Origin: Roseimicrobium sp. ORNL1
GTDB lineage: Bacteria > Verrucomicrobiota > Verrucomicrobiia > Verrucomicrobiales > Verrucomicrobiaceae
DNA: 64,000 bases
Reading direction: 5' to 3'
NCBI RefSeq assembly: GCF_011044495.1
Contig: NZ_CP049143.1
Location: 2,232,001 to 2,296,000, forward strand
Of this stretch, positions 25,741-34,304 are shown piece by piece. The position numbers and the translations under genes were made by a program. Under the pieces are notes generated by a model that was not told the DNA's origin, made no database searches, and saw nothing but the letters and a program-made list of their open reading frames with translations. Position 1 is the stretch's first letter; each line of letters opens with the position of its first letter.

Positions 25741-25765
25741 GTAATGGATGGGATGAGAGGGCTGC

Positions 25766-26923
25766 TTACACCTCCAGCTTCGTCCACGCCGCGTTCGCCT
25801 GCGAGCTCTTCACCACGGCTTCGATGAAGGCCATGCCGCGCACGCCGTCTTCGATCTTTGGGTAGTCGAGCGCCACTTCATCCGGTGTGGTGCCGGCGTT
25901 GACGGCGCGGATGTGGCTGGCGAAGTTCTTGTAAATGTTCGCGAAGGCCTCGAGATAGCCTTCCGGGTGGGCTGGGGGAGTGCGAGTGGCGGCAGCGGCG
26001 TTCTTGCCGAGGTAGCCATTCGCGGTGCGGTACACTTGCATCGGCTGGTCGAGCCACTTCACGAGCATGGTGTTCGGCTCATTCTGGTGCCACTCGATGC
26101 CGCCCTTCTCGCCGTACACGCGGATGTTGAGGTTGTTCTCTTCACCCACGCTGATCTGCGAGGCGTGGAGCACGCCCTTGGCGCCGTTGTCGAAGCGCAG
26201 GAGCACGTTGCCGTCATCATCCAGTGCACGGCCTTCCACGAAGGCGGTGATGTCTGCGGCGAGTTCCTTGATGTGCAGACCGGTGATGTATTCGGCGAGG
26301 TTCTCGGCGTGCGTGCCGATGTCACCGATGCAGCCCGCCGCGCCACTGCGCTTCGGGTCGGTGCGCCAGCCAGCCTGCTTCTGGCCGGAGTCTTCCAGCT
26401 TCGTGGCGAGCCATCCCTGGGGATACTCCACCACCACCTTGCGAATCTTGCCCAGCTTGCCGGCCTTGATCATGTCGCGAGCTTCCTTCACCAGCGGATA
26501 GCCGGTGTAGTTGTGCGTCAGGCCGTAGAGCTTGCCGGACTTCTTCACGATGTCCAAGAGCGCCTTGGACTCTTCCAGGTCAAAGGTCGCCGGCTTGTCC
26601 GAGAGTACGTGGAAGCCCGCCTCCAGCGCTGCCTTGGCCGGGGGGAAATGCATGTGGTTCGGCGTGACGATGGAGACGAAGTCCATGCGCTTGTCTGCGG
26701 GCAGTGCAGCTTCCTTCTGGATCATCTCCTCGAAGCTTCCGTAGCAGCGCTCCGCGGGGAGGTAGAGGTCCGCACCGGAGTCCTTCGACTTCTGTGGGTC
26801 CGAGGAAAAGGCGCCGCAGACCAGCTCGATCTGGCCGTCCATGTTTGCCGCGATGCGGTGCACTCCGCCAATGAAGGCGCCTCTGCCGCCGCCGACCATG
26901 CCGTAACGAATCTTTCTGCTCAT
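25766..26923 (-). CDS. Gfo/Idh/MocA-family oxidoreductase
   Basis: 385 residues from ATG at 26923. The N-terminal Rossmann fold binds NAD(P): IRYGMVGGGRGAFIGGVHRI, then FVSIVTPNHMHFPPAKAALE and GFHVLSDKPATFDLEESKAL, where D/E-K-P is the family's catalytic lysine block. YTGYPLVKEARDMIKAGKLG and GDIGTHAENLAEYITGLHIK follow, with the latter typical of the substrate side. Family members oxidise or reduce sugars, inositols and similar compounds. The many paralogs in Verrucomicrobia hinder substrate assignment. Confidence 0.92.
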   Translation of the reverse strand: MSRKIRYGMVGGGRGAFIGGVHRIAANMDGQIELVCGAFSSDPQKSKDSGADLYLPAERCYGSFEEMIQKEAALPADKRMDFVSIVTPNHMHFPPAKAALEAGFHVLSDKPATFDLEESKALLDIVKKSGKLYGLTHNYTGYPLVKEARDMIKAGKLGKIRKVVVEYPQGWLATKLEDSGQKQAGWRTDPKRSGAAGCIGDIGTHAENLAEYITGLHIKELAADITAFVEGRALDDDGNVLLRFDNGAKGVLHASQISVGEENNLNIRVYGEKGGIEWHQNEPNTMLVKWLDQPMQVYRTANGYLGKNAAAATRTPPAHPEGYLEAFANIYKNFASHIRAVNAGTTPDEVALDYPKIEDGVRGMAFIEAVVKSSQANAAWTKLEV

Positions 26924-27184
26924 GAGAATGCTGTGCTGTAGTGTGACAATTGACCTTTTGTGAAGAGGGCGAGTGTGGAGCAGGGTGGGGGAGACGGTCA
27001 AGGGCGGGTCACGAAAAAGCCGTCGCTCCAGAGTCTCCCCTGGGCTGCGTCTCTCCGCCGTCGCTCAGAAGCAGTGGGCCTGGGACCGCGACCTCTGTGG
27101 TCGCCCGGGATTTTGTCTCACCCGGCAGCGTCTCGCCGCCATCCATTCAAATGTCAAGTAGGAGGGGCGTACCCGACCGAGAGG

Positions 27185-28597
27185 TCAGGCAGCGCCAGCC
27201 ACGGTGGCCACGGTGGCCAGCACCATTCTGGCAGCCTCCGTTAGATAAGAGACGTCGATGCTACCCGGCTTGTCCGCCGTGGTGTGATAGCCGGGATTTT
27301 TCCCCGCCTCGTAAGCGCCGATGCAAGCAAATCCCTTCGCCTCAAAAGGCATGTAGTCGCTGTTCCAGATATCGGTGTGCTCCACTTCCAGACTGGTGTA
27401 GTCCGCTGCAGCTTGAGCCATCAGCAGTCCATACGCTTTGGCTGCCGGATCATTCTGGGGATTTCTGTTTCCTTGATCGTATTCCACGATGATGCGGGCG
27501 GGGTTGGCTGGATCGGGAAAGGAGATCATGTCCATATTCACCACCACGTCGATGGGCCAAGCTTCAGCTGCGGCAATATCGGCACAGGCACTCGAGCCGA
27601 AGAGTCCCTGCTCCTCGCCTCCGAAGGCGGCGAAGAGCACGCCCCGGGTGGGGTGCGTGCCATGGAGGATGGCGGCAAGCTCAAGCAGGGCGGCTATGCC
27701 GGAGGCATTGTCATCCGCGCCCGGCGCCAGGCCATCAGGATTTTCTGAGAGGGAATCGTAGTGCGCGCATACGAGGGTGAATCCCTGGCTAAGGTCTCCG
27801 AGAGAGCAGAGCACATTGCGCTGGGGGCTGCCTCCCTGTACCTGAAAAGGCTGGAAGCGCACTTGGGACTGGGTGTAGCCCATGGCAAGGAACTCGCCAT
27901 GGATCCACTCCGGGACCTGCGCAACGGCAGGAGAATAAGTCCACCGTGTGGGAAAGCTTGCGAGGTGGCTCACTCGTTCCCTCAGACGGTCCTGGCTCAC
28001 CTGGTTCACCAGTTGCACCATGGCTGGGCTTAGCTGCTTGCTCTTGTTGGCTTGGCTGGTGAAACGACCCACGGCTTCCCCCTGCTTCCGGCAGCAGGGG
28101 GAAAAGGCGAGGTTCCGCGAAATCAGGGGCACGAGGTCTGCCAGATTATCCACCTCGCCGGTGGTTTGGCCCGGCCCCTTGAAATGGATGGCCATCATGC
28201 CAAAGCCTCGAGCGGCAGCTACATGGCCGGCATGTTCCGTAATGAAGAGGGCGTGATGCAGGTCGAACCCCGGGGCAGCCTTCTCCACGGTGCGCTCAAA
28301 GAGCCTCTTCGAAGGCTTGCTTACTCCGAGTTCGCTAGAGAGCGTAACCCGCTCCGAGACCGGCTCGAAGAAGGCGCGAATGCCGAGTGTTTCTAGCAGC
28401 GTGTAGTATCGGGTTTGAATGGCATCGAGCGGATCTTGCGCGGTTGGAGTGAAGTAGTCGGACAGCAGGCACATCACGGGGGCATCTCCCCTGTCATCGC
28501 GCATGTTCCGTACGCTGGTGAGCATCTCGATGGCTCCGGGCAGCAGCACATCGTCATGCTCCAGCGTATCGCCGAGGTCAAAAATCACGATTCTCAT
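27185..28597 (-). CDS. HAD-like domain fused to M28 zinc aminopeptidase
   Basis: 470 residues. Residues 1-160 look like a HAD hydrolase: MRIVIFDLGDTLEHDD (D7, but the usual second Asp is Gly9), CLLSDY for motif II, VSKPSKRLFERTV with Lys for motif III, and ITEHAGHVAAARGFGMMAIH, where motif IV lacks the usual paired acids. So the HAD part is probably not an active phosphatase. Residues about 195-470 form a complete M28 peptidase: H279-x-D281 (VCAHYDS), D295/D296 (PGADDNASG), E328-E329 (GGEEQG), NMDMIS and H438 (YHTTADKP). No signal peptide. It lies 45 bases after the M36-like protease gene, likely one operon. The fusion is unusual. Confidence 0.75.
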   Translation of the reverse strand: MRIVIFDLGDTLEHDDVLLPGAIEMLTSVRNMRDDRGDAPVMCLLSDYFTPTAQDPLDAIQTRYYTLLETLGIRAFFEPVSERVTLSSELGVSKPSKRLFERTVEKAAPGFDLHHALFITEHAGHVAAARGFGMMAIHFKGPGQTTGEVDNLADLVPLISRNLAFSPCCRKQGEAVGRFTSQANKSKQLSPAMVQLVNQVSQDRLRERVSHLASFPTRWTYSPAVAQVPEWIHGEFLAMGYTQSQVRFQPFQVQGGSPQRNVLCSLGDLSQGFTLVCAHYDSLSENPDGLAPGADDNASGIAALLELAAILHGTHPTRGVLFAAFGGEEQGLFGSSACADIAAAEAWPIDVVVNMDMISFPDPANPARIIVEYDQGNRNPQNDPAAKAYGLLMAQAAADYTSLEVEHTDIWNSDYMPFEAKGFACIGAYEAGKNPGYHTTADKPGSIDVSYLTEAARMVLATVATVAGAA

Positions 28598-28642
28598 GGG
28601 CTGGTGCCAGGTGGCGGGTCGAGAATTCAGGGCAGAGCAGCA

Positions 28643-30277
28643 TCACGTCCGTGGGCGGGCGGCCCGCCTGGCGCGCTTGGCGGCACGCGGACGACGTGGG
28701 GCATAGAGCTCAGGAAAGGGGGCGCCAGCCCGCTTGCCTAGCTTCGTATTTGTCAGAATGCCGCGACGCGTGAAGATATCGCGAATGACGCTGATGTTTC
28801 TTCCTTCGTTCAGTACCTCATCCACGGTGATGAGGGCATTGGCGCCGTCCTCAAACGTGGCATTGCGCGTGAGCTGAAAGTGATGCGCGAGCACCAACTG
28901 ATCCGCCGTCCTTGATCCGACAGCGTTACGAAGTTCCCACAGGGCTGCAGACCAGATTTCGCCATCGGAATGTTCCTCGCCAACCATGTCCCGGGGATAT
29001 TTCTTGGTGCTGTCCATGCGGCGCAGGTTGGGAGGATTGTCTCCGCTGTAGGCCACGGCGTCCCAGCTTCCCACGGTGGGCTGCAGATTCGCGGGCTTTG
29101 CCGATGCGAAGAAGCTGGCTGCAAGATAGTCGCCAAAGCCCTCGCCCATGGCTTGCCCCTCCTTCGTCTGACCGAATCCGGGCACCTGATTGTCCTGAAT
29201 TGCGTGGCCATACTCATGCAGTATGATCTCAGCATCTTCCGCGTCATCCACACCTCCGGTACCAAAGGTGAGCGACTGTGTCGCCGGACTGTAATGGGAG
29301 TTGTCATCAGATCTCCCATCAATGTGGACTTTGATAGGGCCATTCAGAATATTATCGAAGCCGAGCTCCTGGATATAGCGCTGTACTCGGTCGATGTGGA
29401 AGTACACCATCACCTCCTTGAAGGCGCGTTGGCTGCGGGAGAAGGAAAAATTGAGATTCTGCCGCTGCACCCGGTTCGGGGTGTTGCTGGTGCTGACGAA
29501 CGGGCCGTCTAGAAACCCAGTGCCGTCAAGGTCGCGAAGCTCCACTGTCCTGTAAGCAGCATCAGGAATGGGCGAGTCGTCTTCAAGGGTGGTGTCATTG
29601 AGCGCGACTACGGGATTGGGGTCAAAAATGCGGCCCGTACCATTGGCGGACTTGAGCTGGTCCAGCTTTTCCAGGATGGCCCCGCTCTGCGAGTCCACAT
29701 ACATGCGGTATTCCGCGGCAGGTTTGGCGCACCTGAGCACCAGCTTCCATGCGGAGACCGGCACCCCGTTCACGGGGAGGAACACCAGCTCCTGGGACTC
29801 GACAATCACTTCGCTTCCGGCCGGCGCAGAGATGGCCTCCTTTGCCCTGGCCACAGCCTGTTCGGCAGACAGGGCCTTGGCCGCGGTGCCTGCGCCTTCC
29901 GCTTTGCTCTTGGATTTGGCTTTGGAGCTTGCCGCCTTTTCCAGGTTCTTCTCTGGGACGAGGTCGCTCTGCACATTGTAGATGCGGCCTGACTTGTCGA
30001 TATCCACACGAACCCAGGCGCCACTGATGGGCTTGCCTTCATGATACTGCTGAAAGAGAACATGGCTTCCCAACAGAGTCTCGTTTACTTTATCGAACTT
30101 AAGCTGCTTCAGATCTGGTTGGATTTGCAGGTCTTTGGCGATGCCCTTGAGCAGTGCGACTGCCTGGGTGCGGGGTTTTGACTTGGACGCCTTGGACCTG
30201 AAGTCGTAGATGCGCCGGGGCATCTTGCTCACCGGATTCAGTTCCACCTTGGCTTTGAGCGCTTTAATACCAGGCAT
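28643..30277 (-). CDS. M36/thermolysin-like zinc metallopeptidase with FTP/PepSY-type propeptide
   Basis: 544 residues; ATG preceded by GGAG seven bases upstream. The first 200 residues form a propeptide-like region (VALLKGIAKDLQIQPDLKQL, VLFQQYHEGKPISGAWVRVD, EYRMYVDSQSGAILEKLDQL). The catalytic part has H354-E-Y-G-H358 in ILHEYGHAIQDNQVPGFGQT and the third ligand E379 in AMGEGFGDYLA, matching the fungalysin (M36) GEG block. It reads HFQLTRNATFEDGANALITV near the end and stops in a basic tail (RRPRAAKRARRAARP). No signal peptide is visible, which is odd for an extracellular protease. The following gene is the HAD-M28 fusion. Confidence 0.8.
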   Translation of the reverse strand: MPGIKALKAKVELNPVSKMPRRIYDFRSKASKSKPRTQAVALLKGIAKDLQIQPDLKQLKFDKVNETLLGSHVLFQQYHEGKPISGAWVRVDIDKSGRIYNVQSDLVPEKNLEKAASSKAKSKSKAEGAGTAAKALSAEQAVARAKEAISAPAGSEVIVESQELVFLPVNGVPVSAWKLVLRCAKPAAEYRMYVDSQSGAILEKLDQLKSANGTGRIFDPNPVVALNDTTLEDDSPIPDAAYRTVELRDLDGTGFLDGPFVSTSNTPNRVQRQNLNFSFSRSQRAFKEVMVYFHIDRVQRYIQELGFDNILNGPIKVHIDGRSDDNSHYSPATQSLTFGTGGVDDAEDAEIILHEYGHAIQDNQVPGFGQTKEGQAMGEGFGDYLAASFFASAKPANLQPTVGSWDAVAYSGDNPPNLRRMDSTKKYPRDMVGEEHSDGEIWSAALWELRNAVGSRTADQLVLAHHFQLTRNATFEDGANALITVDEVLNEGRNISVIRDIFTRRGILTNTKLGKRAGAPFPELYAPRRPRAAKRARRAARPRT

Positions 30278-30430
30278 AGGTTGCTCCTTTTAATAAGTGA
30301 TCGAAAAATCATTGCTTGAAAGTGCGGTGCGTGCAATGTTTTTCTTTGTGATTGCATGTGGTCGTGGCTGTTTTTCACACTCTTGTAAAGTGGGCACAGA
30401 TAGAGTGTGTGCTCGTTTTGTGGAGGGATA

Positions 30431-30486
30431 GCCCAGAGGGCCTTCGTCTACGTGCGCAGCTTGCGCTCATCTGCTGGGCCTGACGT
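30431..30486. repeat. Spacer repeat, also at 32457-32515
   Basis: GCCCAGAGGGCCTTCGTCTA ... GCTGGGCCTGACGTT resembles GCCCGGAGGGCCTTCGGCCA ... GCTGGGCTGACGTT at 32457-32515. Each can fold on itself (GCCCAG with CTGGGC). The 267-base spacer holding it also contains the promoter region of two divergent genes. Confidence 0.4.
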
Positions 30487-30544
30487 TCCACCGGATGGCA
30501 GACATGGCTTGACGTCCATGACACGCTCTGTTTTTCTAGTCTGA

Positions 30545-31120
30545 GTGATACTCAGTCCACTCCGATTGATTCTAATACTGCTTACATGGGGAGTTGCGTG
30601 CTCCCTTCCAGGATTTGGTGCGGAGCCACCCGCATCCCGCAGTCTGGTGAAGGATGTGGACACCCTCATCAACGTAAAATCTGGCCGCACGTGGAAGTCC
30701 ACCCCGCTGAAAGTGCGCCTTGCGGATGGCAGCGAGGTAGAACGCCTGCTGGTAATGGAGTTTGCGCCCGGAGAGTTTATTCCCGGACGCGGGGTTCGTC
30801 CGTCTGATGCCATGGTCCACCTTCTGCTGGAGAAAGTTGCTGGATCATCATCGAGCTCTGAGGAGATGAGTGCCTCGAAGATGACTTCCGGCGGATTCCG
30901 GGACGTGAATTTACAACAAGAGGGTGATGTGCGGACCATGATCATCACCCGCTCGCCGTTTGCCGAGCCTGGCCAGGAAGACAGCGCCCTTAAGCTGTTC
31001 TACAAATTGAAAGACGGAACGCTTGTACTAAGAGGGTTCTCCAAGGTGGAGCAGACGAACTGGGGGGAGCTCAAGTGCACTCTTCCTTCGACAGATCTTA
31101 CTTTCCACGTAGCGCGGTAG
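30545..31120 (+). CDS. Exported hypothetical protein
   Basis: 191 residues from GTG, with a Sec signal (LRLILILLTWGVACSLPGFG). The mature part shows VDTLINVKSGRTWKSTPLKV, a Ser-rich run (VAGSSSSSEEMSASK) and IITRSPFAEPGQEDSALKLF. The start codon sits in a perfect dyad, CTGAGTGATACTCAG, which could hide or regulate it. No family recognised. Confidence 0.55.
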   Translation: MILSPLRLILILLTWGVACSLPGFGAEPPASRSLVKDVDTLINVKSGRTWKSTPLKVRLADGSEVERLLVMEFAPGEFIPGRGVRPSDAMVHLLLEKVAGSSSSSEEMSASKMTSGGFRDVNLQQEGDVRTMIITRSPFAEPGQEDSALKLFYKLKDGTLVLRGFSKVEQTNWGELKCTLPSTDLTFHVAR

Positions 31121-31170
31121 ATATACCCGCGCCGCTCTCGTGACCGGGGTCACGCGTGACGGCAGTTGTC

Positions 31171-32307
31171 TTACAGCTTCGGCGCAGGCTTCAGCTTCGC
31201 TGGCGGTTTTAGCTCAGGACCTCCTGTCTTTGGCTTTTGAGTTGGCTTGGGCGGTGACGTGGTGGCTGGCTTGACCTTTATTGTCTTCGCGCCGGTGTCG
31301 CCGGCAGCCGTCACCGTGAAATCCATCACCTGCGCGGGCGGGTTTGAAATGCTGTCAGGGATACGGAAGTCTTGAACTGTCAGCCCACGCGTCGCCGGCG
31401 CTACGGTGTCGGGCAGGAGCTTGATGGTGAGCACCGTGGTTTGGGGCACACCTTTGGCCGTGATGGTGGTCAGCGTCGGCATGTGCAGCACGGGGCCGGT
31501 GCCGTCCTTTTCTCCCAGGGGGAATTGCCTCCAGTCCTCGTACTTCGTCACCACGTGTCTGCTCCCGGCACGTGTCACATAGTCATGCTCCAGCACCCGC
31601 CAGGGTGGCAGGCCGGGCTTGTCGAGCTTCTCCAGTTTCAGGATGCCGTTGAGCGCTTCATCATCCAGGAAGAAGTGTACTTGATTGGCGGGTGAGTCTT
31701 TTTCCATTCGGTGACGGATAGTGCTGCGCCTGAGCACGTCCTTCCACAGCAGCTCGGACTGGAGGTCGGGAGTCTTGAATTCCCTGGGCCTCGCCAGGAA
31801 CGGCATCTCTATCGGAGCGAAGAGGGGATTCCAGGAGAACTCGCTGAATGCCAGGTTGGGGTAGCTGTCCGGCAACGGATTCGGATGGATGGTCACCATG
31901 TTGCTCCCTGTGAAGAATTGGTGATGATACTTCGGATCGGGACGCAGGGGTCGCAGGCTTCCGATGTCGCACTCCTTGAAGAATTGGTGGAAGACTTTTC
32001 CATCGAAGCAGACCTTGTAAAAGGTCAATCCATTGTCATCCACCCGGTCATAGCGCCACATGCCACGCACCGTGATGAACCGGCAGTGGAACTGATGCAC
32101 CACCTTGTCGAGCGGAGGATGGAAGTGCACCTCATACTCATACATGCAGTCCGGGATGGAACGATACTGGCTGTGCAGTGCCGCCAGTTCCTCAGGCATT
32201 TCATAGTCTTCCACGGGCAAGGGAGATTGCGCCGGAAGCAAAGGGGTGGCGCATGCCAACGTCAGTAGTGCGAGGATGGCTGAAGTGATGAAATGCTGCG
32301 TTTGCAT
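31171..32307 (-). CDS. Exported hypothetical protein (DUF1571-like pattern)
   Basis: 378 residues from ATG at 32307; a TTG nine bases earlier is possible. A signal peptide (TSAILALLTLACATPLLPAQ) is followed by MYEYEVHFHPPLDK, FITVRGMWRYDRVDDNGLTF, a KYHHQFFTGSNMVTIHPNPL segment and EHDYVTRAGSRHVVTKYEDW. This order of strands recalls exported DUF1571-type proteins of Planctomycetes and Verrucomicrobia, without certainty. The C-terminus is a Pro/Lys-rich tail (TTSPPKPTQKPKTGGPELKP) that may contact the wall or surface polysaccharide. Confidence 0.55.
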   Translation of the reverse strand: MQTQHFITSAILALLTLACATPLLPAQSPLPVEDYEMPEELAALHSQYRSIPDCMYEYEVHFHPPLDKVVHQFHCRFITVRGMWRYDRVDDNGLTFYKVCFDGKVFHQFFKECDIGSLRPLRPDPKYHHQFFTGSNMVTIHPNPLPDSYPNLAFSEFSWNPLFAPIEMPFLARPREFKTPDLQSELLWKDVLRRSTIRHRMEKDSPANQVHFFLDDEALNGILKLEKLDKPGLPPWRVLEHDYVTRAGSRHVVTKYEDWRQFPLGEKDGTGPVLHMPTLTTITAKGVPQTTVLTIKLLPDTVAPATRGLTVQDFRIPDSISNPPAQVMDFTVTAAGDTGAKTIKVKPATTSPPKPTQKPKTGGPELKPPAKLKPAPKL

Positions 32308-32616
32308 GGCCTTCAATCCAAGGTGATGTGCTTCGCCTTTACCCTTGCCCCAAAAGATTATCGGTTTGGCGATGGTGCGGCAAGGCGAATTGGCCCAGGC
32401 GATGTCCTTCCGGTTTCACTTTTACATGCCTTTTACATACCTCCTTATCGAGGGTCGCCCGGAGGGCCTTCGGCCACCCCGTGGGCTCGCGCTTTACCCG
32501 CTGGGCTGACGTTTGGCGTCGGTGCGCATGGAGCATGTGATTCGTCTTGCCTGCTGCGAGCTTCTCAGGTTTGCTGTTGCAGCTTCTGCAGTTCGAGAGG
32601 CAGTCTCCACAAACGT

Positions 32617-34266
32617 ATGATGACGCGCTCCTTTACCTCTGTCAGCGTCTCCTCCTTGTCGCCACTGGCCCTTTTGATGATGCTGTCTCTGGTGGCATTC
32701 TCGCTGACCGGCTTTGTGCATGCTGGCGCACCGGAGTGGCAACTCAAGGACTTCCGGCCTCTTGCGGAATTGCCGTGGAAGGAGCCGAGTAAAGGAGAGC
32801 CGCCCCCTCATCTGGAGGTCGAGGTGTTGCGGAAGATCTTTAGCGAGCCGATTCTCGATATTCGTTATTCCGTCCTTGATGCCTATCTGCGCCTCATTGA
32901 CGCGGGAGATATGAGCCGGGCGTTTGATCATTGCATTGAACTTGAAGGGACGCAGATGCCTGACCAATTCGTTTCCTTCTTCCTCAATATTTGGGCGGAG
33001 CGCGACCCGAAGGGATGTTGGGAGCGAGTGGAGTCCTTGTTTCAGATCGTTGCCTTCGAAAGGGGATGGCTTGCCTATGACAGTTGGGGAAATCCGCGCA
33101 TCACGATGAAGAATCTGGATGCTGTACGTGCCTCCAAGTTTTGGCTGGGTGGCAAATCCCTCCTTGCTTTTCCGAAGGGGGTTGAGCGGTCCGAGTTGCC
33201 AGCGGCTGAGCGGGTCAAATACTTGAATGCCTTCGCCCAGGCGTGGTTCAAGGTGTTTCAAAACTGGCCTGGCGTGCCAGATGCGCCCTATGGCGCCAGC
33301 TTTTATCCTATGATGGCACGGACGCTGGAAATTCCAGTGGACGTGCTCAAATCAGGCGTAAACAACACGACGTTTGTCAGCGCCGCGGCCGGCTATGAAG
33401 TCTCAGTGCGCCGTCAGTTGAACGCGGAGCCCTCCCGCGCTTTGGAGCTTGTGGAGGAAATCCGGACCAAAATCTGGTCAGATGACGATAACGAGGTGAG
33501 GAAGCTAAACACTTTCAAGGTCGTTGACCAGGTGCCGTCCCTTGAGTTCCTCCAGCTTTGGGCGGACTTCAACCTGCCAGAGTTGATTACGTGGGTGGAA
33601 TCGTTGCCTGCTGAGCGACATGACTTTTCGCTTGCTGCCAAGGGCCTGCTCATGAGCCGGGTGGATGCTGCCGTACGGAATCGCTGGCTTGAAGAAGCGA
33701 AGAAGCGTCCCCTCGACAAAGATGGCTGTGGGGACTACACCTCGCTCCTTGTGAACTGGGGAAGGTGGGACTTGGCTCCCGCATTTGCGGCAGCCCTGGC
33801 CACCAAAAATGATGGCATTGCCATCAGAGTCGGTGAGAGCGCGCTTTTCGGCGATGGGTACGATCCATACAATTTGAGGCTGGCAAAGGTGCGGCAGATC
33901 GCAAAGTTGGATCTTGCTGACATACCCAAGGACATTCGAGACGCCCTGACGACGAACTTTTTTGTTTTCACCATGGAGATTTGGGGTGACATCCAAATTG
34001 GCGAAAATGCCCGCTATGGGCTGGACGTTCTGCAGAAAACAGAAGAGGTGCCGCGGGAGGAATTGCTTCGACTTTTCGCCGGTGACAATAGCGTAGGCGG
34101 TGACGGAGACGTGCTTGACCGTACCTTTTGTTCCCTGCGTGTGTGGGCCGTGACCAGACCTGACGAGATGAGAGCGTGGCTCGCGACCATGAAAGACGCT
34201 GAAATGCGCACCGCTCTCACCTGGCTGCTGGAGCATCCGTGGGGAACGGGTGAGGCTGACAATTGA
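32617..34266 (+). CDS. Tandem paralog family, copy A (exported, function unknown)
   Basis: 549 residues, starting at a double ATG before a Sec signal (ALLMMLSLVAFSLTGFVHAG). Family marks shared by all four copies: WQLKDFRPLAELPWKE, then IFSEPILDIRYSVLDAYL, then WAERDPKGCWE, and near the end DRTFCSLRVWAVTRPDEM and LTWLLEHPWGTGE. The rest is helical and repetitive in a HEAT/TPR manner. It is the most diverged N-terminally of the four. Probably periplasmic or surface exposed. The copy ends 38 bases before copy B. Confidence 0.65.
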   Translation: MMTRSFTSVSVSSLSPLALLMMLSLVAFSLTGFVHAGAPEWQLKDFRPLAELPWKEPSKGEPPPHLEVEVLRKIFSEPILDIRYSVLDAYLRLIDAGDMSRAFDHCIELEGTQMPDQFVSFFLNIWAERDPKGCWERVESLFQIVAFERGWLAYDSWGNPRITMKNLDAVRASKFWLGGKSLLAFPKGVERSELPAAERVKYLNAFAQAWFKVFQNWPGVPDAPYGASFYPMMARTLEIPVDVLKSGVNNTTFVSAAAGYEVSVRRQLNAEPSRALELVEEIRTKIWSDDDNEVRKLNTFKVVDQVPSLEFLQLWADFNLPELITWVESLPAERHDFSLAAKGLLMSRVDAAVRNRWLEEAKKRPLDKDGCGDYTSLLVNWGRWDLAPAFAAALATKNDGIAIRVGESALFGDGYDPYNLRLAKVRQIAKLDLADIPKDIRDALTTNFFVFTMEIWGDIQIGENARYGLDVLQKTEEVPREELLRLFAGDNSVGGDGDVLDRTFCSLRVWAVTRPDEMRAWLATMKDAEMRTALTWLLEHPWGTGEADN

Positions 34267-34304
34267 TGGTGTGCATCTATTCTAAGCCCAGCTCTGAGCT
34301 GACT

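Noticed and set aside
25913-26941. Plus-strand frame of 342 codons opposite the Gfo/Idh/MocA gene
   Set aside because: Rich in Val, Leu, His and Glu as expected for an antisense shadow; the minus strand is clearly coding.
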